This document shows positions 25,084 to 36,025 of a DNA stretch of 64,000 nucleotides, one piece after another. The notes beneath the pieces are model-generated. The model was not told the DNA's origin, ran no database searches, and was given only the letters and a program-made list of their open reading frames with translations. How positions within the stretch are numbered: position 1 is the first letter of the stretch; every line of letters starts with the position of its first letter. The translations under genes and the position numbers were made by a program. The stretch comes from Kryptolebias marmoratus. Lineage: Eukaryota > Chordata > Actinopteri > Cyprinodontiformes > Rivulidae. The stretch covers positions 19,658,608-19,722,607 of the forward strand of contig NC_051433.1 in NCBI RefSeq assembly GCF_001649575.2. The letters run 5' to 3'.

Positions 25084-25422
25084 GTTAATGCCAAAGTTTT
25101 AGATAAATATCTTGGAGAATCTGTTAGCACTTGGGGAATTTGTTGGAGATCAGTGTCAGCAACTACCACAGCAAATTTTAGCTCAGTATATGTAAACTTG
25201 ACTGAGTAATGGCTATTCTTGTGTTTCCTAAGGTCAATAAGCTCTGGCTGCCATCTTGAATTTGGTTAACATCATCAGAACAGTAAAAAATGAGTTTAGA
25301 AATAAATAACAGTTGTCAAACTTGTGTGAAAAAAAATAGTTAAAGTTAATAAATTGTAGATGTACATCCAATAAATACTGTTTCGTGAGTTTTTTTTCCC
25401 CAACAGACAAACAAATACCCGC
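25084..25422 (-). repeat. Dispersed repeat family B, copy 3
   Basis: A second reverse-oriented copy directly follows the first in head-to-tail order: ATGCCAAAGTTTTAGATAAATATC, TTTTAGCTCAGTATATGTAAAC, TGCCATCTTGAA, TAGATGTACATCCAATAAATAC and ACAGACAAACAAA. The two copies differ by many substitutions, so the duplication or double insertion is old. Confidence 0.7.
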
Positions 25423-28040
25423 AGACATCATGTGACCTTTCAGAAATGAAGCTGAGAACACAGAACCAAAGGAGTCACAGCGTAAATCAGAGGGGCTGAG
25501 GTGTAGCACTATGCATAAAATATGAGTCAGCCATTTTCTATTCTGATTTCTGTGGCTTGCTGGCCACATAAATCTGTCATCTTTACATCATACTTCCAAG
25601 CTGCAATGCCAGCTTACCCTTTCATATATTGATCATTACTACTCTGTTACTACTTCACTTGGTGGCTCAGAAGTGTAATAATGGTGAGTTGAATTCAGTC
25701 CCTTATGCTGTCCCAGTTTTTTCATAAATCACACCAAAAGAAGGCATCTCAGCCCCAGTTTAATTTGTTTTATAAAAAGAGCTAAACTCAAATCCCAATG
25801 TCTGTATGTTGGTTGATGTTTAAATGTAATTTGAATTTTAAGTTGACAATTGTTATTTGTTTCTAAACTCGTTTTTTACTGTTCTGATGATGGTCATGAC
25901 TTGGTTCTGATCCCTCAACGTCTTGATCTTGCGTCAGTCTTAGTGTACTCAGTTTAAGGGTCTTGGCTCTTAAACTCCACCAGTCAATTCTCTAATGGCA
26001 GATATCAGTGCTCCTGAGTTGTTTATATTGGATTTTAAGAAGGTATGATTGTTAAACAATTTTACAAAAATTATTCACTTTCACAATTCAAAGGCAGACA
26101 AAAACTTAATTTACAACTGATGAAAAAAAAAATATCAAAGAAGGCAAAGAGCAACAACAAAAAGTTTGGCTTAAGTTTGCCATGATCTAAAGTAAAGAAA
26201 ACCATTAGAAATGAAACAATGACAAACTAAGGAGGTCAGAGGGTTTGGCAAAAAAACAGAGGCTACAAACGTAGACACTGGGATTAAAAGGGAGCAAACA
26301 CAGATAACCTGACAAATGGTGAGGGGAGCACACAGACTGAATACATAAAGCTAAAGCTGGGTGAAAAAGAATAGGTGAGACCAACTAGGATGGTGTAGGC
26401 TGTAACAGGTTCTGCTTTTCCTCTTCACAAAAACAGAAAGAAAAAAACAAAGTTGTAAGCATATATATATATATGTTGTCTCCTTTAACATAAAGATTAG
26501 TCCTCACCAGTTTGGTGTTCTTCTATTAAGTTTAATGTCTAGTCCACAATTAATGCACTCCAGTTCCAAGTAGAGGGTCTTTTGCACAAACCAGAAGCAA
26601 CTCAATTTAGGAGAAAACCCCTAATTCCTCTAATGAGAGGTGAACACCACGCATGAGTTTACTAGTTTTGTGTGAATGAGAAACATATGGCTTGCATTTT
26701 GCACATTGTAGCACCCAGCCAAGGTTAAAAGGTGGTACATAAATGCAGACCATTTACGTTCCCTCATTAGTGGTTGCATTCTTGGTTTTTGGCCATAAAG
26801 CCCTACTTGGTTCATTGTGCAGGATACAGTAGAGCTGAATCAGATTGTTCCAGGTCATCCTGGAGCTCTTTACTGATATTTTGTCTTCTTTGCAATCCAC
26901 AGCAACTTCAAAAGCATTTTAACCTTTTTAGGATTGTCTAACTTCTATCTGCATTGGCCAAAGTATTGATTATAAAATGTTTGCTCAGCATCTAACAGCC
27001 TCATATTATTTCATAAGTTTAGTGTATTAATGTTCTCAGATAGCGCTCTTTTCTTTAACACTGACAACAACACAAGAGTCATTTGGTCTTATAAAAAAAG
27101 CCAACAGTTGTTGGGTAATGAGGATCATGTGAACAGTGACAAAGGAAAATACTTGATAAACATGTATTTTATGAATTTGCCACTATTATTTATAAACTGT
27201 TATAATGTAAATATTCTTTCCAGGACAACATAAATGTAAAAATAAATTCAAACTGGGGAGTATTCTAGCTGTTTAAAGAGGAATTTGCTACTTCAGCCTG
27301 AGATGTTGAACAAAATGTAAAAAAATTTAAATTAAATTTCACAGATACATCAGTAAAAATATATTTTCTTATACTGTAAATTTTTCATGAACAAACATCC
27401 AATGAGACGAATCCCCTTTTGTTTCACTGTCAACAAAAGTCAGATTACTGAATCACACTTGAGCCATCTCTATCTTCTTAAGTTTTACAAGCCCTTCATT
27501 GATAGTTTTTGCAAATGAAGTTAGGCCATAAAAGCTATTCCAGGTAGCACTGGTTCATGTAACATACCTGTTTTAAACTTTTGCAACTCTACAAATTTTA
27601 CATACTGTATTCAATTGCTTGCACTCATTCAGGATGACTGGCCTAAATTATTAAATTTGGTTTGTCACACGTAGTTCTCCATGATAGCTTCATTCTCAGT
27701 AATATTCCAGAAGCTTCTTCCTTTTTATTCTTTCAAAACTTAGATTTATATAGCAAGGCACTGATACAGAACTGTAAATAACTGTAGATGCATATGATAA
27801 TGTTAGCATAAGAGGGACCTTACTGTCAGCCTTCATTTACAAGAACACTGCACAAAGTCGAATAGAGAAGCAGTTTGCCTGAAATATTTTATTCAAATGC
27901 ATTGTAAGGAACAAGGAAGGCAATTAAAATAAGTGTGCACTCAAGAGTCTGTATGCACAGAGCTCGTGGTGCTAGTTGCTGTGTGTGTATATAAAAATGT
28001 GTGTGTGGATAGGTGTGTTGGCCATGCAGCCTAATCACCT
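25423..28040. other. Non-coding, AT-rich
   Basis: Long AT-rich stretch with no supported gene. A short (AT)n run lies at about 26460-26474. Positions 26070-26450 have an A-rich, AGGTGAG-bearing text that faintly recalls the TGTYAGG-bounded repeat at 34003-34436, but I could not align it with confidence. Confidence 0.55.
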
Positions 28041-28330
28041 ACTGCTACAGTGAGTCCAGAAGCCTCTCAGCAGACGCCCCTTTTGGGCCGCCTCCACCAG
28101 CGCTGAGCTTTCCTCTCAGAGCACGCTTTAATTAATAATCAAGCTAATTGGATCGTGGTCCCCCATTGTGCCGAGCATGTGTGTGTGGCATGTGTGTGTG
28201 AACACAGTATATATAAGATGAGCGTGTTTGGCTGCATCGGGCAGCGTGTGTGTGTGTGGGGGTTTTTGTGACTTTGTCTGTTTGAGAAGGGGAAGCAGCC
28301 GCCTTTTATGTTTCCTTGTAAGAGCTAAAG
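28041..28330. promoter_or_regulatory. Candidate conserved non-coding element
   Basis: GC-raised block with TTTTGGGCCGCCTCCACCAGC followed by GCACGCTTTAATTAATAATCAAGCTAATTGGATCG-type text. The TTAATTAATAATCAAGCTAATTGG cluster holds several overlapping TAAT homeodomain cores next to GC-rich sequence, a pattern common in vertebrate enhancers. Short GT runs follow. Confidence 0.38.
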
Positions 28331-30261
28331 ATGATAGTAAAACCTGATAGTGCTCATGAGGCAGCTCCCCCTTTTACACAAATGCCGTCCTTATAGGTTG
28401 TAAAACATGCACCTTCCTCTACCCTCCGCACTCCAAAGGTACAATAAAGTGATAAAGTAGCACATTTACTGCATAAACACTTTAGGATACAGAACGTTTA
28501 TTTGATTTTAAATGCTCATATTATTTCTCTTGACAAGGTTGACAAATAAATAAATATTTTTTTTTACAGATTCAGTTCATAAACACATTAGTCACCCAAG
28601 GTTAGTGTGAAAATTCAACCCTTTCTTTTTTGTTTTTCATTCTTCTTGTCAACAAAGGCCCACGAGTGACAAAGGCAAAGTTGTGTCAAAGCACCCGTGG
28701 GAGACATCTGGCTTTTTTTTTCTGTGAGAATATTGTTTGTGTGTTTAGTTACTTTTAAAGTTTCTTTTCTAAAGAGGACTACTGAGAATTTAAAGTCATT
28801 TTCTCCATCTCATTTCACCTCTACCTCCTGCTTCCCAACACCACACCAGACACACACAAATTTGTTTTTCTACATTTGTAGGAGACACTGCTGATACAGA
28901 ATATTACCATAACATAAATGTATAACCAACCCTTCTTTCACTTAATACTATGCCTAACCTAAGTTTTGACCTCTTTAAAGCACTTTAACGCGTTGCATTT
29001 AACATTTCATTCCCCATAAAGCTGTGAGTCTCCAAAACAGTGGCAGCTTCTCAGATTTTGGGACCCACGAACATAGAAAAATGTAAACATAAACACACAT
29101 ACACACACACAAGCACCATGTTGCTCCTCATCTCCTCGTTCGTTTCTTTTGGAAGGGAGGGTGGTGGGAGCTGTAGGCCAGTTCTCTATATTAGATGTCA
29201 GGCCTCAGATAGAGACTCAGGCCAGTGGGTAAACACTTTGACAGCTTCTACAGAGGATATTTTGTCTGTGAAATGGAGTCTGCATTACTCCAGGTGAAGA
29301 GAGACAAGAAAAGAGACGGAAAAGCAAAGAACTATTTTATAAAACCTCAATGTCTTTAAATTAAGAGACTGCATCTCAACATGATAAGAGAACATGTAAA
29401 TAGATCCATAAGCTGTTTTTAAAAATATTTTTTGGTGTAATTGGTTCAGACAACATTATGTTTCAGTTTCATTTAAAAACGTTGATTGGATTAGAGTTCA
29501 ATCAGATGTTAAGTTCTTCTTTCAGGCCAGCAGCAATGATAATCTCTGTAAACATAAATCTTAATAAATTAAACCAAATTCAACAAAGGTTGAGAAGCTT
29601 TAGCTGCTTTAGATCATCTTTGTTCAAATGCTAGCATAAATTATCTGCTGTAAATATCCCAACAACACATAATTGTGAATCTAATACAGAAAGACTTCAT
29701 ATAACATCTTTACTTTCTGATGGTATTAAAAAACATGAGCATTTGCATGTATATGTGTGTGCATATGTGTGTGACACCAGGGGAGGACATATAGGAACAT
29801 TTCTTGGATGCATGAGCTTCAGTGTGGCAAATTAAATTTGAATGCAAATGCAGCGGCATTTCTTGACAGTCGGTGATAAAAACCCTATTATGTTTAATGA
29901 TATGCTTTGTGAATGTGCATGAGTGGAGAGTGGTCTGCAACTCAGGGGGCCATCTTCAAATGTATGCCTACTCTCTTTTACTGTGGCTTTGATCGCACAT
30001 ACAAAGGTTCACACTTTGATATGCGCATGTTATCATGTTGACGAAGTTTGCAGAGCAGCAACTTTTCCCAAATCAGCTTCACCAGAAGGCCATAAATTTC
30101 CTTCAATAACTGATCGAATTACCTGCAATTTTATTTATTTATTCATTTATTTTTTGCGCAATTTAGACACAAAGTCTCTTAAATGTTTTTTCTATTTAAT
30201 GTGACTCAAACAAAAAAAGTTGAAGAACCCTCAAAACAGTGAGACTTTTTGAAATGACTTC
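28331..30261. other. Non-coding, no recognised feature
   Basis: AT-rich sequence with small CA tracts (29090-29112). No gene or mobile element recognised. Confidence 0.55.
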
Positions 30262-30352
30262 ACAAATGCTGGCTGTCGCCAACAGCTGCGGTCCAGAATA
30301 TCTGTAGATTTATAAATTTTAGACATCCAGAACCATACTTTTGAGACACTTT
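30262..30352 (+). repeat. Family C fragment, copy 3
   Basis: CTGTCGCCAACAGCTGCGGTCCAG matches TTGTCACCAACAGTTGCAGCCCAG of copy 1. AATTTTAGACATCCAGAACCATACTTTTGAGAC matches the text just after copy 1 (AATTTTAGACATAAAATAATGTACTTTTGAGAT). This shows that the family extends past the copy 1 boundary I gave. Confidence 0.5.
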
Positions 30353-32100
30353 TTAAACTCATTGATTAAGATGTCTTATTGCAGACATGTACAAGTCAAA
30401 AAATGGGGTGTCTCTTTTAAGGCAACTTTTGACTTTCCACCAAAATGGCTGAGAAGCATTGAGACGTTTTTGCTGCGATGTAACTGCCACCCTTGAAACA
30501 TAATTATCTGTCATAATTCCTTTCTTGGTCAAATGAAGTGCGAAGTTTATGGGAAGAGGAAAGTCTTTAGGGGAAATGGCTTGGAGGGAACTGAAAAACA
30601 ACCTGCTTTTACCTGGAAGACCCAAGTTTTATTTGTTTAGAAAACAGAAACTGTTTTATATCTTTTGCAAAAACATCACTTTTTTTTTTCAAAATAGCAG
30701 AAATTCTGGGCTTTTTTGACTTGCTGTTTCCAGATGTAAATGTAGGTTGAATAGATAATTCAAAGAAATCTTGCTTGCAGCTGTTCACATTTACAGAAAA
30801 ACTAGCAATGCTGTCTAAAGTTCTTTTTGGAACAATAAAAGAAAAGTAGAAATTAAAATTATCATACTGTTGTACTTAAAACTCAAGACCTGGAATACAA
30901 CTTGAATTGGTTATTTAACTTTTTTAAGTATTTTTCAAAATAATTCAAAGCTGTGAAAGTTCATATACAAAATATGTTTCAACACATTAGCTTTATACTT
31001 AGTTAAAAAGGAAATATTGTTGAAACCCTTGGACAAAAACGTTTGACTTTTCAGTAATATCTTTAATGTGAAATATTTACAACAGAATTGTTTTAAAATA
31101 AATGAAAGAACATCCTCATTTATGTGGTAGTAACATACATTTATATCTGTAATACCTTTGTATTATGTGTCATGGTAGACTGTTTGGATATAAGATTAGC
31201 ATGGTTGATAAAGTACACGAGATGGGTTTTTAAGTTGTAGTTTTCTGCTTGTATGGTAGTACATGTCCTGTGGTGATGCTGCTCGGAGTTGGCTCCAGCC
31301 AGGTGAAAAGAGAACAAACAAGCTGTCTAAAATAATCACATCTTCAACAATCTGGGCATGTGAATGGACCAGCATATCATTCCATCAGTACCCAGAGCCA
31401 GTGGTTATTGTCTACCTCTTTCACCCCACACCTCTCCAGGGTAGCATCACTCAAACAGAAAGGTTGGCACTGATGTCTTTCTCATGCACAAGAGAGAAAA
31501 ATGTTTTAAACTCATTTGTTTTCCCAAAAATGCATGTATGAATCAGGCAGCTTCTGGTGTTTTTTTGAAGTTGGGCTCTCAATGAAAACTTTGCCAAAGA
31601 AAGAACAAGGTAAACAATATAGCGCTGTTATTCTGTGTCCCTTAATCATACAAACTTCCTCAATTATTGTTTTAGTAACTATTGTTTATTTATTAGTTTA
31701 ATGTCTCCTTTTTGCACAGTCTTGTTTACTACTAAATAAGTACTTCCATAAAAGAGGACTGGAGGGACACAAAGAAACTGAAGTGAAGTAAATGTTTTTC
31801 TGCTAAACCCATGAGAAAGTCCCTCCTTCAAAACCTGTTTACCAGCAAAAAGAAACGCGTGCTCTTTCTAGTTTTAATCCTCTCCTTTTGAATGACAGGA
31901 TTATGTTTTTGTGGCAAAAACATTTGAGATAAGTAGTACTATCTTCTCTTCCATCTCTCCAACTGCAGGTTATTGAATATCCCAGTGGAGGGGAAAAACT
32001 AATTACGAAACATGTCTGGCTAAGAGAGTTATCTACAAGATAGCCCGCAGTGCAGCTATGTTTTAGCCCTTTTGTTTTTTTGTTGTGCAAACTAATTAGT
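30353..32100. other. Non-coding, AT-rich
   Basis: No gene or clear repeat seen. Reading frames up to 92 codons have no recognisable domain. Confidence 0.55.
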
Positions 32101-32300
32101 TTTTTTCCTTCTCTTTTTTGACGAAGAAATACTCAGCTGCTCCCCAAACTAGTAATGACCTTCTACTGGAATTATGACACCAGCAGATGTAAAGCTTTTG
32201 ATTAAGCCTATTTACATGAAGCCTGCACTAGTTGAGATGTTCAGCGCTGGTGCTCAGGATTATAATTCCCATTCTGTTTTGCCGTAGGTGGACTGCTTTT
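32101..32300. promoter_or_regulatory. Candidate conserved non-coding element
   Basis: Complex repeat-free block including CTCAGCTGCTCCCCAAACTAG, AGCTTTTGATTAAGCC and GTTCAGCGCTGGTGCTCAGG. CAGCTG E-box and TTTGAT/TAAGC homeobox-like cores are present. By composition only. Confidence 0.28.
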
Positions 32301-33035
32301 CTTAATTACTTTCATTATAAATATTAAATCTTTCCCAAAACTTTGATAAAACCTTGAGATGATACAGTTCTTTGGAGCTTACGTGTTTTGAGTCTCTCTT
32401 TTTTTTTAACAAAAACTTTCATCAGTTGTACATGCACAAATTTGTTTACAATTATTAACATAAACTATTTTAAACCTAATCTCTTTAGTTAAAAAAAATA
32501 AATTAACTTGGTATAAGTAGTGTGGATGCACTGTATTAGTTTATTATTTTGGCTCTTAAGGTTGGGATAAAACAACACAATTAGTTGCTGTAGCGGATGA
32601 CCGCCCAAATCCATGGATTGTGTTAGGCTATTACACTCTCTATTAGTGCACGTCCAAAAGTCATGTTAACCATTTTAACATCGACAGATTACCTAATATA
32701 TGGTCAGTATGCCTGTAAATATGCCAACTAAATGTTAAAGCATAAAAAGCGGATTAAAGTCAAATTTGTAAATTATACATTTACTTTAATGTCTGCAAAT
32801 TCAATATTAAGTTATAGCTACCAAATAAAAAGCTTGAATAAATTTGTATTTTTTTGCTTTAACTTTTCATTCTAGAAATAGAAAAATAAGCATAAATTTG
32901 ATTAACCTGGTTTACAATCTCTCTAATGAACAAACACTTAGTAATATGCACCATAATAAATTATTTTAATTCTTGGCTGATGTGATATGTGAGTTTTTTC
33001 AAACGGGACCCCACTACTCTCTCTGGGACTCTTAT
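32301..33035. other. Non-coding, strongly AT-rich
   Basis: No gene or repeat recognised. Confidence 0.55.
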
Positions 33036-33366
33036 AGAACATGGCTGGATCATGGCCAATTTGAAAAACCTCCTTCAGTGTTAGTCCTTGCCAAATAGAT
33101 TTTTCTTTGCTAATTTCTGTGGCATGGCCAGTTCTGTTTTAAATTCTCAACAACCAAGCCACACCAGTGTGTGTGGGCCCCATGTCATGGATATGTTGCC
33201 ACCGCAATGATGAACCACCATGACCTCACTACAGAAGTTTTGTGGAAGCTCAAAACCTTCATGGCCTCAGTGGTGTATATTGGGACCCAGAGGGGTTTTA
33301 ATAAGTTCCTGAATACCTTGCAAAGACTTTGTAAGGACCATCAATGTTCTGAATGATGTTTTTGTT
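33036..33366 (+). repeat. Dispersed repeat family A, copy 2
   Basis: Starts with the exact 15 bases AGAACATGGCTGGAT shared with copy 1, then AAAAACCTCCTTCAGTGT, AAATTCTCAACAACCAAGCCACA, CCCATGTCATGGATATGTTGCC and a right block near TGCAAAGACTTTGTAAGGACC. It lacks roughly 170 bases in its left half compared with copy 1, so it is internally deleted. Confidence 0.65.
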
Positions 33367-34002
33367 GTAGCTGGGCCATGTGACGGAGGCCCAAGTGGGC
33401 AAAGAAAATGAATATGTGATAATGGATATACATGTCACCACTTTTGTACAAGTTCACGCTCTATAACAACTTGTTAAAAGCTCAATCAGTGCTCATCAAA
33501 ATGACCCTCTTCTCACAGATTTGAAATTTTGAACCACATTTAATACTCCTGAATTTAACCAGCTTGCATTAATTGAAAATGTTTTTTTGTTGCAAAAATC
33601 TGCTAAAAATTAACAAAAAAAAAAACCTTTTGAATTTTGATACATGACCAAATATTTCAATAATTTCTTGAGGCTCGTGCTCCACATCTTTTAACATCCT
33701 TGCGGTGCCCTCATCTACACACTCTGTGACCAAAGCAGTCAATGCATGTTGTTCTTGACAAGACACAACTTGGCATAAGCGTTTAGTTATGTTTGTTAAG
33801 TTTAAAACACGACCGGAGGGAATGCATTATTTTTACACAACAGGTTCCCTCAGATATACAGTATCCAGACATGAGGATAACACTTGTGGCCCTGCTGTGC
33901 AATCAACCATGTCTGTCAATCACTCACCTGATCACAAACAGTGTACACACAGCAGACTACTACACCCTGTCTTCATGATGAAATACTAGCAACTCTCTTG
34001 AA
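33367..34002. other. Non-coding, no recognised feature
   Basis: AT-rich sequence between two repeats; nothing recognised. Confidence 0.5.
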
Positions 34003-34436
34003 TGTTAGGGAGTTCAGATGTGTCCTAAAGGTGTGAGGTCTGGTGGAGAGTGAGGTGAATCCAATTCGCAGACTCATATTGAAAGCTCTAAGAAAAAGTA
34101 ATTTATTTAAAATAAGAAGAAGAGATGCAAGACATGAGGGGAACCAGACAGTGCATGAAAGTGACAATGGACCTGTGAGTAAGTGGAGGAGATGACCAGG
34201 TTTTAAAGACAAAGTAATTAGGGGAAGTGGGCTCAGGTGAGTGATTGCAAAACTTGGGGCAGGTGTCGATGGGTGTGGCAGGTGAACAAGAGATAAGCTG
34301 AGGATACGTGAATATGAAAGAGAACACAAAGGGCACAGGGAGCAAGAAAACAAATAATGAAACTAAACACAGAAACAACCAAAACAGAAAAAAAAGAAAT
34401 TTAAAAAATAACTTCAACTAAACCCAAATCCTGACA
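34003..34436. mobile_element. Solo-LTR-like repeat, copy 1
   Basis: The unit begins TGTTAGG and ends CCTGACA, so its termini are near-inverted and fit the TG..CA rule of retroelement LTRs. Internal text is A-rich with GACCAGGTTTTAAAGAC, CTCAGGTGAGTGATTGC and GGGGCAGGTG, which recur in the copy at 39251-39760. No coding region lies inside and no target duplication was found. A solo LTR or a non-autonomous element are both possible; the orientation of transcription is unknown. Confidence 0.5.
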
Positions 34437-34598
34437 AAAAAAGCTCTTACATCAGCTGTTTACGCTCACAAAAAATATATATTGCTCAAGAGAGTGACAC
34501 AAACCCATGTTTCATTTAAAAACAACGTCATTCAGTACATTTATGTAAAATGCCAATCATGACACATTATTTAAATGGCCCATTTGAACAACACAGGA

Positions 34599-34713
34599 AT
34601 CCATCCATCCATCCATCCATCCATCCATCCATCCATCCATCCATCCATCCATCCATCCATCCATCCATCCATCCATCCATCTGTCCGTCCAACCGTCCAT
34701 CCATCCATCCGTC
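34599..34713. repeat. (ATCC)n microsatellite
   Basis: About 20 perfect units followed by interrupted units (CTGTCCGTCCAACCGTCC). Fish SINE tails end in the same unit, so this array may have grown from a minus-strand SINE tail, though no SINE body is recognisable after it. Confidence 0.96.
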
Positions 34714-35040
34714 AACTTTACAGACTTGTTCCTGTTCAAGATCAACACAAAATCTGAGAAGAAAATCTCCCTAGTTCTTGAATCGTTCTACGGTCTTTTT
34801 ATGTGACTAAAAATTAGGTTTTAAAGTTTTATTGCAATCCTAAAATCTACTTAATGGACTTGCTCCTTTGTAAGTTTCTGACCTCCTACAACCTAGTGAG
34901 TTTTCTAGGTCAGGTCAAATGTAATGATCTTTTTCTTTTAGTTGTCCAGGGTCAAGAATTCTGCACAAAAGAGACAAAGCCTTTGATATTGTAGCCCTTA
35001 AACTTTGGTACCGACTGCCCCTGCATGTCAAACAGACATG

Positions 35041-35046
<6 letters not shown>
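34714..35046. other. Non-coding, no recognised feature
   Basis: Mixed AT-rich sequence. No SINE body follows the ATCC array, and no gene is seen. Confidence 0.5.

Positions 35047-35090
<44 letters not shown>
35047..35090. repeat. (AT)n microsatellite
   Basis: Dinucleotide run with one TTT interruption near its end. Confidence 0.95.
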
Positions 35091-35965
35091 CAGACAAATA
35101 TAAATTTATTGTGTTTTATTTTGGTTTGAGAGTCCTTTTGGTAATTTTATTTACAATATTTTCAGGCTTTTGCACTTCTTTGATATTGTGCATTTTTTTT
35201 TGTTTTTTTTAAAGTGCATAATTTTGTTTAACGGCCTTTTTTATGACTTGACTTGAGGGTGTGTTATTTCTTACCAAAGGGATCAGACTAAGACTGGGAC
35301 TGTTTGGTTGTTCACTACTTGATGGCAAAGAAAGGTAAACGGCACACATGTGAGAGTCAAATGGGGTGTTTCAGGAAAAAATGTATTTGTGAAGGGATCC
35401 TAATGTACAAAGCAACACATGACTTCTTTAATTTATAAAATATCCATTTGAGCGATTTAAACTTGTTAAAATGCATTAAAATGATAAAGGAGGAACAGTA
35501 AAAGTATTACAGCACATACACAGAGATGACACTTGTAGACAGCATATTTTGCACGGTTTCATCTTTTAACTCTGCTTTACACTTCACAGGAGTTTGGTCT
35601 CTTTGTACTCAAGGATGAGGCTTGTAAGCTGCAATTGCATTTGGCTTAAGAGGTACTGCTTTTAATGCCCTGTTTTCATCAGGGTCAGTGCCTTTTCACT
35701 GGTTTCCTTCTGAACTTAAAAAAGATTGCAGTGTTTGTGTAGTCATTTGTGAGAATATGGTGAGCTCTGACCAAGAAATTAATCTAACAAAATACAACCT
35801 AATAGGGTTCAAATGTAAAGAAAATTTGCCTGATTATCTTTCACTCTCATACACATCTTTTTTTATTCCATACACTGAGACCATATATTTCTAACAGAGA
35901 CACATTGATGAAAGCTGCAGGATCAATATGAGGTTTCAGGACTTTATGAGATGTGGGCTGAGATT
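35091..35965. other. Non-coding, AT-rich
   Basis: No gene or repeat recognised. Confidence 0.55.
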
Positions 35966-36025
35966 GCCAGAGATCAAACCACAGACCGTCGACTGGTGGA
36001 TGACCGCACTCTTTCCTGAGCCACA
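35966..36025 (-). repeat. tRNA-like SINE head, decayed
   Basis: Minus strand reads GTGGCTCAGGAAAGAGTGCG, then CATCCACCAGTCGACGGTC, then GTGGTTTGATCTCTGGC. The first part fits a polymerase III A box (TGGCTCAGG), and GGTTTGATCTC fits a B box with two changes. Spacing matches a tRNA-derived promoter. Similar heads belong to fish SINEs that differ from the V-SINE copies in this window. It is not a functional tRNA: no acceptor stem or cloverleaf is intact. Confidence 0.45.

Noticed and set aside
26070..26450. Possible third copy of the TGTYAGG-bounded repeat
   Set aside because: Only short phrases such as AGGTGAG agree; no termini were found, so it was not called.
34550..34774. Pro-Ser-Ile-His and Trp-Met-Asp-Gly repeat proteins
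   Set aside because: Produced by the (ATCC)n microsatellite. Also not a CRISPR array, because there are no spacers.
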